Source: Sphingobacteriales bacterium (GTDB taxonomy: Bacteria > Bacteroidota > Bacteroidia > Chitinophagales > Chitinophagaceae). From it: a DNA stretch of 64,000 bases. The notes below the pieces were generated by a model, which was not told where the DNA came from, searched no databases, and saw nothing but the letters and a program-made list of their open reading frames with translations. The position numbers and the translations under genes were made by a program. The stretch is from assembly GCA_027484425.1 (NCBI GenBank), contig JAIXSZ010000016.1:62001-126000 (forward strand), read 5' to 3'. This document shows positions 53,967 through 61,851 of this stretch, piece by piece. Position 1 is the first letter of the stretch. The number at the start of each line of letters is the position of its first letter.

Positions 53967-55094
53967 TTAGCCTATTAGTTCAAGTACGTTTTTAGTAATG
54001 TAAGACAGTTCTTCTTCTGTCAATTCGGTGTGTATGGGCAGCGATATTACACAGTCTTGCAGCATGTTTGTTACAGGTAGGTCATTATCAGCTGTGCCAA
54101 ATGCCTCCAACATTTGTTGTTTGTGGCAGGGCACAGGATAGTATATCATTGAGGGAATACTGCGGGTTGCTAATTGTTTTTGCAGTTCGTTACGGTCGAT
54201 ACCAGTTACCTTAAGGGTATATTGATGGAACACGTGCACAGCATTTGCAGCTCTGTAAGGAGTAGTTATTTTGGGGTTGTTAGCAAATGCTTGGTCGTAA
54301 TAGTCTGCTGCCGCTCTGCGTGCGTCGCAATAGCTATCCAGGTGGCGAAGTTTGATGCGCAGAATGGCTGCTTGTATTGTGTCTAAGCGGCTATTGCAGC
54401 CCACCATTTCGTGGTAGTATCGTACCTTCTGTCCATGATTAGCTATCATTTTCAGTTTTTCTGCCAGCACATTGTCGTTAGTGAATATGGCACCACCGTC
54501 GCCATAGCAACCGAGGTTTTTAGAAGGGAAAAATGAAGTGCAACTTATCGTTCCCATTGATCCTGTTTTTACAGTTCTGCCATCTGAGAAGGTATAATTG
54601 CCACCTATAGCTTGTGCATTGTCTTCTATCAGCGGTATGTTGTGTGCCTCTGCCAGAGCCATGAGAGGCTCCATGTCGGCACACTGACCATACAGGTGCA
54701 CAGGTATAATAGCTTTGGTGCGTGGGGAGATAGCTACACGCACACTTTCCACGTCCATTGTAAAGGTATCTGGGTGCACATCTACAAACACAGGCGTAAG
54801 CCCAAGTAGTGCCACAACCTCTACAGTTGCTATGTAGGTAAATGAAGGAGTTATTACTTCATCGCCTGGTTTAAGTCCCAATGCCATCAGTGCTATTTGT
54901 AATGCATCGGTTCCATTAGCGCAAGGTATCACATGTTGTACACCAACGTATGTAGCCAGCTCTGAAGCCAAGTGCGATACATCGCTACCACCAATAAACA
55001 TAGTGCTGTCTATAACTTGATGTATAGCTGCGTCAATTTCGGGTTTTATTTTGAGGTATTGGCGTTTCAGGTCCACCATTTGTAGGTTGTGCAT
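53967..55094 (-). CDS. DegT/DnrJ/EryC1/StrS-family aminotransferase
   Basis: 375 residues from ATG 55094 (MHNLQMVDLKRQY), where the family begins and with AAGGG upstream; an ATG 38 codons earlier is in frame but not supported. PLP Lys is in SFFPSKNLGCYGDGG. These enzymes aminate keto sugars bound to dTDP or UDP, using Glu or Gln. The gene is cotranscribed with rfbC and likely contributes to a surface glycan. The exact sugar is not known. Confidence 0.9.
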   Translation of the reverse strand: MHNLQMVDLKRQYLKIKPEIDAAIHQVIDSTMFIGGSDVSHLASELATYVGVQHVIPCANGTDALQIALMALGLKPGDEVITPSFTYIATVEVVALLGLTPVFVDVHPDTFTMDVESVRVAISPRTKAIIPVHLYGQCADMEPLMALAEAHNIPLIEDNAQAIGGNYTFSDGRTVKTGSMGTISCTSFFPSKNLGCYGDGGAIFTNDNVLAEKLKMIANHGQKVRYYHEMVGCNSRLDTIQAAILRIKLRHLDSYCDARRAAADYYDQAFANNPKITTPYRAANAVHVFHQYTLKVTGIDRNELQKQLATRSIPSMIYYPVPCHKQQMLEAFGTADNDLPVTNMLQDCVISLPIHTELTEEELSYITKNVLELIG

Positions 55095-55485
55095 TCCCTT
55101 GAGTGTTTTTTTAATGGCGGCAAAGTTATAATTTTTGATGTAGTAATAAGTTCTGTCTGTTGATAATATTATTGTAATATTAAGTGGTGAATTAGTCAAG
55201 TATCGCAATAGAAAGCGATGGAAGTAATGGATATTGGCCGTTTTTTCTCGAGTAAGCTAAATATGGTCGCGAAAGGAGGCTAAAGACAGCTTGCGAATCT
55301 TGTTCTTTAGAAGGGTTTTAGTTGGTTTGGCGTTTTTAAGCCTGTAAACACGATTTTCATAGTGTTTCTGTATCCCTATCCACATAGTACCCACACTTCG
55401 CATTTTAACGTTATTGTCGCACAATCGCCTATAGCTAATGCCATCATAATAGATTATATTTGCGATAATTATTTTAAAATCATTT
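55095..55485. other. Intergenic region between divergent degT and gyrA
   Basis: 391 bases. TATATTTG at 55455-55462 is a -7 box for gyrA, 24 bases before its ATG; no -33 element is clear. No other feature. Confidence 0.5.
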
Positions 55486-58182
55486 ATGGATCAAAACAAC
55501 GAGGATCTGCTACCTCAGGGCATACCAGAGGAAACGAATAAAATAATACCTATTAATATAGAGGAGCAAATGAAAACTGCCTACATAGATTACTCTATGT
55601 CGGTGATAGTAGGGCGTGCACTGCCCGATGTGCGCGATGGATTGAAGCCAGTACACAGGCGTGTATTGTTTGCGATGCATGAGTTAGGCAATACGTTTAA
55701 CAAACCATATAAAAAATGTGCACGTATAGTGGGTGAGGTACTAGGTAAGTATCACCCCCATGGCGATACTGCTGTGTATGATGCTATGGTGCGTATGGCG
55801 CAGCCATGGAGCATGCGCTACATGATGGTAGATGGTCAAGGTAACTATGGTAGTCAGGATGGTGACAATCCGGCAGCCATGCGTTACACAGAGGCTCGTA
55901 TGCTTCGTTTGGGTGAGGCTATGATGGAGGATATTGATAAGGAAACAGTAGACTTCGCGCTGAACTTTGACGATTCGTTGCAAGAGCCTACTGTGTTGCC
56001 AACTCGTATACCTTCATTGCTTGTAAATGGCTCGTCTGGTATAGCTGTGGGTATGGCTACCAATATGATGCCACACAACCTTACTGAAGTAATAGATGGC
56101 TGTCTGGCATATATAGACAACCGAGAGATTACGATAGATGAACTAATGAAGTTTGTTAAGGCGCCTGACTTTCCTACAGGTGGTATCATCTATGGTATAG
56201 AGGGTATTAAGCAAGGTATGCACACTGGCCGTGGCAGGGTAGTGCTACGTGGTAAGGTGACGATTGAAAATACCAAAAGCGGCAAAGAACAAATTATAAT
56301 TACCGAGGTGCCTTACCAGGTGAGCAGAGATGCACTGGCTGAAAAAATAGGTTCGCTCGTAAATAATAAAATAATAGATGGCATAACGCACGTAGCCAAC
56401 GAATCGAACAAAGAGGGTACGCGTATAGTGGTGGAGTTACGTAGAGATGCCGTAGCACAGGTTATCATTAACCAGCTGTATAAATACAGTGAGCTACAAA
56501 CATCTTACGGTATCAACAATGTGGCACTGGTGAATGGTAGACCACGTACGCTGAATCTAAAAGACCTTATAAGCGAGTTTATCAACTTCCGACATGAAGT
56601 AGTAGTACGCCGTACTAAATACGAACTTAAAGAAGCTAAAAAACGTGCGCACATACTGGAGGGCTATCTGATAGCGCTAGACCATCTGGATGAGGTTATT
56701 AGGTTGATACGCAATTCGGCGAATCCTGAAATAGCTAAAGACGGTCTTATCAATTCGTTTGGAATGACCGAGATTCAGGCTAAGGCAGTATTGGAACTCA
56801 GGTTGCAACGCCTTACAGGCATGGAGCGCGACAAAATACGCGAAGAACATGCTGAACTGATGAAACTCATAGCCCATTTGGAGTCGATACTAGGCGATGA
56901 AGCACTGCGTTTCCAGATCATAAAGGATGAGCTGGCTGATGTGCAGAAAAAATTTGGTGATGAACGCAAAAGCGAGATTCACTATATGGCCGATGAAATG
57001 CGCATAGAAGACCTGATAGAGAAAGAAGATGTGGTGATTACAGTGTCGCATCTGGGCTATATCAAGCGTACATCTGTGGCAGAATATCGCTCTCAGCGCC
57101 GCGGTGGCAGGGGCGCAATGGGCGGACGCACCAGAGTAGAAGATTACATTGAGCATTTATTTGTAGCATCTACCCACCATACTCTTATGTTCTTTACTGA
57201 AAAGGGACGTTGTTTCTGGCTGAAGGTATACGAAATACCAGAGGCAGATAAGAATGGTAAGGGCAGAGCTATACAAAACATGATTCAGATTCCGCCTGAT
57301 GATAAAATAAGAACGGTAATAGATGTGCCTCGTTTGGATGATGAGGCTTATCTAGAGCAGCACAGTGTGGTATTGTGTACCAAAAAAGGTATTATCAAAA
57401 AGACTCGTCTTGAAGATTTCAGTCGGCCGAGGGCTAATGGAGTGATAGCCATCACCATTGAAGAGGGTGACAGACTACTGGATGTATCGCTTGCCGAAAA
57501 TGATAATTGCTATATAATGATGGCAATAAAGAGTGGCAGGGCTGTATGCTTCCGCGATGATAAAGTAAGACCTACGGGCCGAGGGGCTATTGGGGTGTTT
57601 GGTATAGAGCTGGAGAATGATGAAGATGAGGTAATAGGTATGATATGCCTGCCCAAAAAAGATATAAATAAACAAATACTAGTAGTGTCTGAAAATGGAC
57701 TGGGTAAGCGTACGCCATTCCTGGTAGAGGCCACAGAAGAAGAGCGCAAAGAAGAAGCGCACAATCTGGTGCAAGTAACAGATACTGATGGTAACGAAAA
57801 AGACTATCTGCTATCTTACCGCATTACAAACCGTGGCGGTAAAGGGGTGAAAACCATCAACATCACTGAAAAAACGGGTGCTTTGGTAGGCCTGCTGAGT
57901 GTGGAAGAAAAAGATGACCTTATGATAACTTGCGAGTCTGGAGTGACCATTAGGATGAAAGTATCTTCGATACGCGAGGCTGGCAGAGCTACGCAGGGTG
58001 TGAAGTTGATCAACATAGATGAGGGCGATAAAATAGCAGCTATAGCAGCCATAAGAGAGCAAGAAGAAGATGCTGAGGAGCTAGTGAACGAAGACGGAGA
58101 GACACCAGAGGCTGCTAATGACGAAGGTGCAGCGGGAGAAGCTACACAGCCCGAAGCTAATGAGCCACCTGTGGAAGAATAA
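55486..58182 (+). CDS. gyrA: DNA gyrase subunit A
   Basis: 898 residues. Catalytic Tyr134 lies in AAMRYTEARM. The quinolone-contact region reads HPHGDTAVYDAMV, with Thr95 at the place of E. coli Ser83 and Asp99 at Asp87. The GyrA box QRRGGRG begins at Gln537, which separates it from ParC. A C-terminal beta-pinwheel follows. The last about 40 residues are acidic (Glu/Ala/Asp-rich). GyrA forms A2B2 gyrase with GyrB and supercoils DNA negatively. The TPR gene follows closely. Confidence 0.97.
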   Translation: MDQNNEDLLPQGIPEETNKIIPINIEEQMKTAYIDYSMSVIVGRALPDVRDGLKPVHRRVLFAMHELGNTFNKPYKKCARIVGEVLGKYHPHGDTAVYDAMVRMAQPWSMRYMMVDGQGNYGSQDGDNPAAMRYTEARMLRLGEAMMEDIDKETVDFALNFDDSLQEPTVLPTRIPSLLVNGSSGIAVGMATNMMPHNLTEVIDGCLAYIDNREITIDELMKFVKAPDFPTGGIIYGIEGIKQGMHTGRGRVVLRGKVTIENTKSGKEQIIITEVPYQVSRDALAEKIGSLVNNKIIDGITHVANESNKEGTRIVVELRRDAVAQVIINQLYKYSELQTSYGINNVALVNGRPRTLNLKDLISEFINFRHEVVVRRTKYELKEAKKRAHILEGYLIALDHLDEVIRLIRNSANPEIAKDGLINSFGMTEIQAKAVLELRLQRLTGMERDKIREEHAELMKLIAHLESILGDEALRFQIIKDELADVQKKFGDERKSEIHYMADEMRIEDLIEKEDVVITVSHLGYIKRTSVAEYRSQRRGGRGAMGGRTRVEDYIEHLFVASTHHTLMFFTEKGRCFWLKVYEIPEADKNGKGRAIQNMIQIPPDDKIRTVIDVPRLDDEAYLEQHSVVLCTKKGIIKKTRLEDFSRPRANGVIAITIEEGDRLLDVSLAENDNCYIMMAIKSGRAVCFRDDKVRPTGRGAIGVFGIELENDEDEVIGMICLPKKDINKQILVVSENGLGKRTPFLVEATEEERKEEAHNLVQVTDTDGNEKDYLLSYRITNRGGKGVKTINITEKTGALVGLLSVEEKDDLMITCESGVTIRMKVSSIREAGRATQGVKLINIDEGDKIAAIAAIREQEEDAEELVNEDGETPEAANDEGAAGEATQPEANEPPVEE

Positions 58183-58241
58183 AAATGAGTTTCGATAATC
58201 AAAAAATAAAACGCAATTTGCAATCACAATCAGTAATTAAA

Positions 58242-59504
58242 ATGAAAAAAGCAATATTGATAGCAGCAGCCGTTGGCATGACTTTGCCGGGTATAGCTCA
58301 GGACAAATATGTTGTCTCTGCAAATTTGGCAATGAAAAGCCAGAATTATGAAGAGGCAAAAACGGAGATAGATAAGGCGATGGCCAATCCTGAAACCAGT
58401 AAAAAGCCAAAGGCGTTGTTGTCTAAAGCGCAGGTGTATTTTTCTTTGCAGAATGTAGAAAAATACAAGGCAGGAAATCCGTACAAAGAGGGCTTAAAAG
58501 CAGCTATTGAATTGGCGGAAATAAAAGCAGATTATGAAAGAGGTACTGTAGATCAATTGCTGATGTTGGGTGGTTTTCTGTCTTACAATGAAGGAGTAAA
58601 GGCATACAACGATAGGAAGTTTGATGAATCGATGGAACTCATGAAAACTGTAACCAAAATAGGTGAAATGAATGGTGGTAAACGCTTTGAGAAATTGCCT
58701 CCAAATGTTCAGCGTCAAATGGATACGGTAGTGGCTGATGCTTATCTTACTATGGCAAACAGTGTATACTTTGCCAGTAAGTGGGAAGAGTCTATACCTA
58801 TGCTGATAAAAGTAAAGGAAAATCCTATCAGAAGATTGCCATCTGTGTATGAGTGCCTTATAGATGCTTATAGCAGAACTAATAATGCTGAAAAAGAGTT
58901 TGCAACTATCGACGAGGCTCGTAAAGCATTCCCTAATGATGTAGCACTACGAAATCGTGAGTTAAACTACTACATCAAGAATGGTAAGATGGAAGACTTA
59001 GTTAAGAAACTCGAAGAAGCATCGGCCAAAGACCCAGGTAATGCTGATCTACATTTCAATCTTGCTACTACTTACTTGAGTATGGCAAACTCTAAGGATG
59101 GTAAAAAGCCAGCTAATTCTGCAGAGTTGTACAGCAAGTCAGAAGAGTCATTTACTCGTGCTATAAAAGCTAGTCCGGACAATTCAGGATTCAACTACAA
59201 TTTTGGTGCTTTATATTTCAATCAAGCAACTGATTTCAATGACCAGATCAATGCGATAACTGGTTCATCTAAAGCGGATCAGGATAAATACGAATCGTTG
59301 AAAGCAAAACGTGATGGACTCTTCGCAAAAGCTGCACCTTATTTTGAGAAGTCTTTCAGCATTCTTAATCCTAACGATGCTAAGTTGCAAGGTGAAGACT
59401 TGAAAACGTATAAGTCCACGGTTACTGCACTGAATAGAATCTATATTCTGCAAGGAAAAACCGAAAAAGCATCTGAAATGAAAAAAATATTAGATTCGCT
59501 GTAA
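58242..59504 (+). CDS. Secreted TPR-repeat protein
   Basis: 420 residues from ATG 58242 (MKKAILIAAAVGMTLPGIAQ, a signal peptide); an in-frame start at 58185 would precede it by 19 residues and is rejected. TPR-like helical hairpins run along the chain (for example YEEAKTEIDKAM, NAEKEFATIDEARKAFPND, DPGNADLHFNLATTYLSM). Probably a periplasmic scaffold. It lies 59 bases after gyrA and is likely cotranscribed, but no link in function is known. Confidence 0.75.
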   Translation: MKKAILIAAAVGMTLPGIAQDKYVVSANLAMKSQNYEEAKTEIDKAMANPETSKKPKALLSKAQVYFSLQNVEKYKAGNPYKEGLKAAIELAEIKADYERGTVDQLLMLGGFLSYNEGVKAYNDRKFDESMELMKTVTKIGEMNGGKRFEKLPPNVQRQMDTVVADAYLTMANSVYFASKWEESIPMLIKVKENPIRRLPSVYECLIDAYSRTNNAEKEFATIDEARKAFPNDVALRNRELNYYIKNGKMEDLVKKLEEASAKDPGNADLHFNLATTYLSMANSKDGKKPANSAELYSKSEESFTRAIKASPDNSGFNYNFGALYFNQATDFNDQINAITGSSKADQDKYESLKAKRDGLFAKAAPYFEKSFSILNPNDAKLQGEDLKTYKSTVTALNRIYILQGKTEKASEMKKILDSL

Positions 59505-59529
59505 TCTATTATCAATATTATTAAATGCT

Positions 59530-59562
59530 AAGAGAGCCGCACAGCAAAAGTGCGGCTCTCTT
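59530..59562 (+). terminator. Terminator of gyrA-TPR operon
   Basis: 13-bp perfect GC-rich stem (59530-59542 with 59550-59562), 7-base loop, then T-rich end. It serves the gyrA-TPR transcript and perhaps the convergent acyltransferase gene. Confidence 0.8.
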
Positions 59563-59581
59563 TATGTATTGACTTTTTCTG

Positions 59582-60466
59582 TTATTGTTGAGTGCTAGTT
59601 CGTTTATGCTTCCATCTTTTGTGCGACCATAGCCATGTCTCGGGATGCGCTATTATGTCTTGTTCCAGCCGTTTGGTGTGTAATTCTGATATGTAGCCGT
59701 CGGGCGTATTGGTGGGGTTTTCCAGCAGCATTTCGGCATGCAACTCATAGTAGCCGCGTTTTATTTTTCGCACACTTGCGTATACTATGGGGCACCCTGT
59801 TTTTCGGGCTATAATTTCTGTGCCCTTAAATACTGGTGTGTCCTGATTGAGGAAAGTTGTCCAGTAAGCGTTGTCGGGCTGTGGTGTTTGGTCAGCTATG
59901 AATGCGGTAGCACTCATAGGTGTTTTTCTGCCTAGCATTTCCTTGTAAGTGTTACGCATAGCAATGAGTCTTGTGCCAAATCTGGTGCGCATTTTATACA
60001 TCAGCCCATCGAAGTGTTTGTTGCGCAACGGATGATAAATCACATACAATGGTTGCAGGCATACTAAACTAAAAGTATTGCCTCCCCACTCCCAGTTGCC
60101 CCAATGGCCCATTACAAGTATTATGTTTTTCTGTTCGTTTGCCAGCTTTTCAAACAATGCCTTAGCCTCTGGTGATATGCCACAATGTTGCAGCATTTTC
60201 TGGGGACTGATAGTCAGTGTTTTAAAAGTTTCTAGAAACATATCACTCAAGTGGTGAAAAAAAGCTTTTCTGATATGTTTCAATTCAGCTTCGTTCTTGT
60301 CAGGGAAAGAATTGCGTAGGTTTTTAAGGACCACATCTTTTCTGTAGCCTAGCACATAATAGAAGATGAAGTACAAACAATCTGCAATCAAATACAGCAC
60401 CCTGAAGGGTAGTATTGAAAGCAAGTAGATAAACGGTAGCGTGATATAATATGTGAGTGCCTGCAA
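59582..60466 (-). CDS. LpxL/HtrB-family lipid A acyltransferase
   Basis: 294 residues. One N-terminal membrane segment (FIYLLSILPFRVLYLIADCLYF). The catalytic H-x4-E motif is MGHWGNWEW with His121 and Glu126. Family marks include ATAFIADQTPQ and the basic C-terminus. It adds a secondary acyl chain to lipid A or a related lipid in the inner membrane. Which step it carries out is not decided by sequence. Confidence 0.88.
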   Translation of the reverse strand: MQALTYYITLPFIYLLSILPFRVLYLIADCLYFIFYYVLGYRKDVVLKNLRNSFPDKNEAELKHIRKAFFHHLSDMFLETFKTLTISPQKMLQHCGISPEAKALFEKLANEQKNIILVMGHWGNWEWGGNTFSLVCLQPLYVIYHPLRNKHFDGLMYKMRTRFGTRLIAMRNTYKEMLGRKTPMSATAFIADQTPQPDNAYWTTFLNQDTPVFKGTEIIARKTGCPIVYASVRKIKRGYYELHAEMLLENPTNTPDGYISELHTKRLEQDIIAHPETWLWSHKRWKHKRTSTQQ

Positions 60467-60588
60467 TTAATTTCACTATTTGGTGTAAAATTAATCCTTT
60501 TGGCATAATGTTATTTAACTCTTCTGTTGAGGTTCTTATTGCTATCGTTTACTGGAAGGCAAGGCGCTAACTACCTTTTCCAATATCG

Positions 60589-60786
60589 CTACAGTCTTCT
60601 TGCTAGTTCCAGTATGTTAGCTACTGCCTCGGGGCGTGGTTGTAACAAATCTTTTGCCAGTGCATTAAGTATGCGCTGTTCTTGTCTTAGCGAAGCAAAC
60701 ATACCTTCTTCTTTCTCAGCTGAGCGGCTATTTGAATAAGCGTATGTGAGGTTTTCTGTAAGTTTTTTATGTAAAGTTTTGTCCAT
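60589..60786 (-). CDS. Small conserved-looking protein, unknown function
   Basis: 65 residues from ATG 60786 (MDKTLHKKLTENLTYAYSNS); an ATG 10 codons earlier gives MRFCIKPLFL, less likely. The sequence is a helical, Glu/Arg/Leu-rich polypeptide without Cys in the shorter form, ending AVANILELARRL. It reads as a real protein by amino acid content, but no family is known to me. Confidence 0.45.
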   Translation of the reverse strand: MDKTLHKKLTENLTYAYSNSRSAEKEEGMFASLRQEQRILNALAKDLLQPRPEAVANILELARRL

Positions 60787-60924
60787 CAGGAAAAGTGGTT
60801 TGATACAAAAACGCATCTTTACATCTTATTATTGCGTAGAAACTGAAAATAAATGTTAAAGCATTACATCTATCCAATTTCGCTACGATAATGTGTTTAC
60901 ATTCGATATTCATAATACTAAGTG

Positions 60925-61836
60925 ATGAAGATAGGCATAACCGGAGGTACAGGACTAGTGGGTAGGCGTGTTACTGCACTACTGTTGAAGATGGGTAATG
61001 AAGTTGTAATTCTTACCAGAAATATAGCAGGCAAAAAAACTACCGGTGGGTGTTCTTATGCACTATTTGATGCTGCTAACAATACTTGCGATGTGGCTGC
61101 GCTGAAGCAGCTTGATGCAGTAATACATCTGGCTGGGGAGCCAGTAGCTGGTAAGAGATGGACTAAGCAACAGAAGGGGCTGATAGTCAGTAGTAGGGTA
61201 CAAGGTACTGGCTATCTTGTAGAACAGCTACGCATACACGGATCGCGTTGTAAAACCTTGATAGCTGCATCAGCTATAGGCTATTATGGTCCCGATAAAC
61301 AGCCAATTACACCATTTACAGAACACGAATCACCGGCTACTGATTTTCTAGGCGAAACTAGTCGTAAATGGGAAGAAGAGGAGCAAAAGGCAGCTGATGT
61401 AATGCGTACAGTATCGCTAAGAATAGGTATAGTGCTAGCGAAAGAAGGAGGTGCATTTTATGAGTTTGTTAAAACAGCCAAATTTGGACTGTTGCCAGTT
61501 CCTGGATCGGGGCATCAGGTTATCAGTTGGATACATGTTGATGATCTGGCTCGTTTGTTTATATATGCACTTACTAATGCCAACATGAAGGGTGTGTACA
61601 ATGCTGTGGCACCAGCACCTGTTCCCACTGGTGTGATGATGAAGGAAATAGCTGCTGCCAGCAAAGGTTTTATGATTAGGATGCCCGTCCCTGCATTTGT
61701 GTTGCAGATAGTGCTAGGTGAAATGAGTGTAGAGATATTAAAGAGTTGCACGGTAAGTGCCTCTCATACTTTGCAATCTGGTTTTACTTATACTTATCCG
61801 GATATTGGTAGTGCAGTTAAAAACCTGGTTAGCTAA
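60925..61836 (+). CDS. TIGR01777/YfcH-family NAD-dependent epimerase
   Basis: 303 residues from ATG 60925 (a GTG just before is also possible). The Rossmann motif is GITGGTGLVGRRVTAL. Family marks are VIHLAGEPVAGKRWT, IAASAIGYYGP with the Tyr, the FLGETSRKWEEE segment and RIGIVLAKEGGAF. These SDR39U1-like proteins are thought to be sugar-nucleotide or other epimerases, or to act in cell division, but the substrate is not known. Confidence 0.85.
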   Translation: MKIGITGGTGLVGRRVTALLLKMGNEVVILTRNIAGKKTTGGCSYALFDAANNTCDVAALKQLDAVIHLAGEPVAGKRWTKQQKGLIVSSRVQGTGYLVEQLRIHGSRCKTLIAASAIGYYGPDKQPITPFTEHESPATDFLGETSRKWEEEEQKAADVMRTVSLRIGIVLAKEGGAFYEFVKTAKFGLLPVPGSGHQVISWIHVDDLARLFIYALTNANMKGVYNAVAPAPVPTGVMMKEIAAASKGFMIRMPVPAFVLQIVLGEMSVEILKSCTVSASHTLQSGFTYTYPDIGSAVKNLVS

Positions 61837-61851
61837 AGTAAGTATTCGTTT

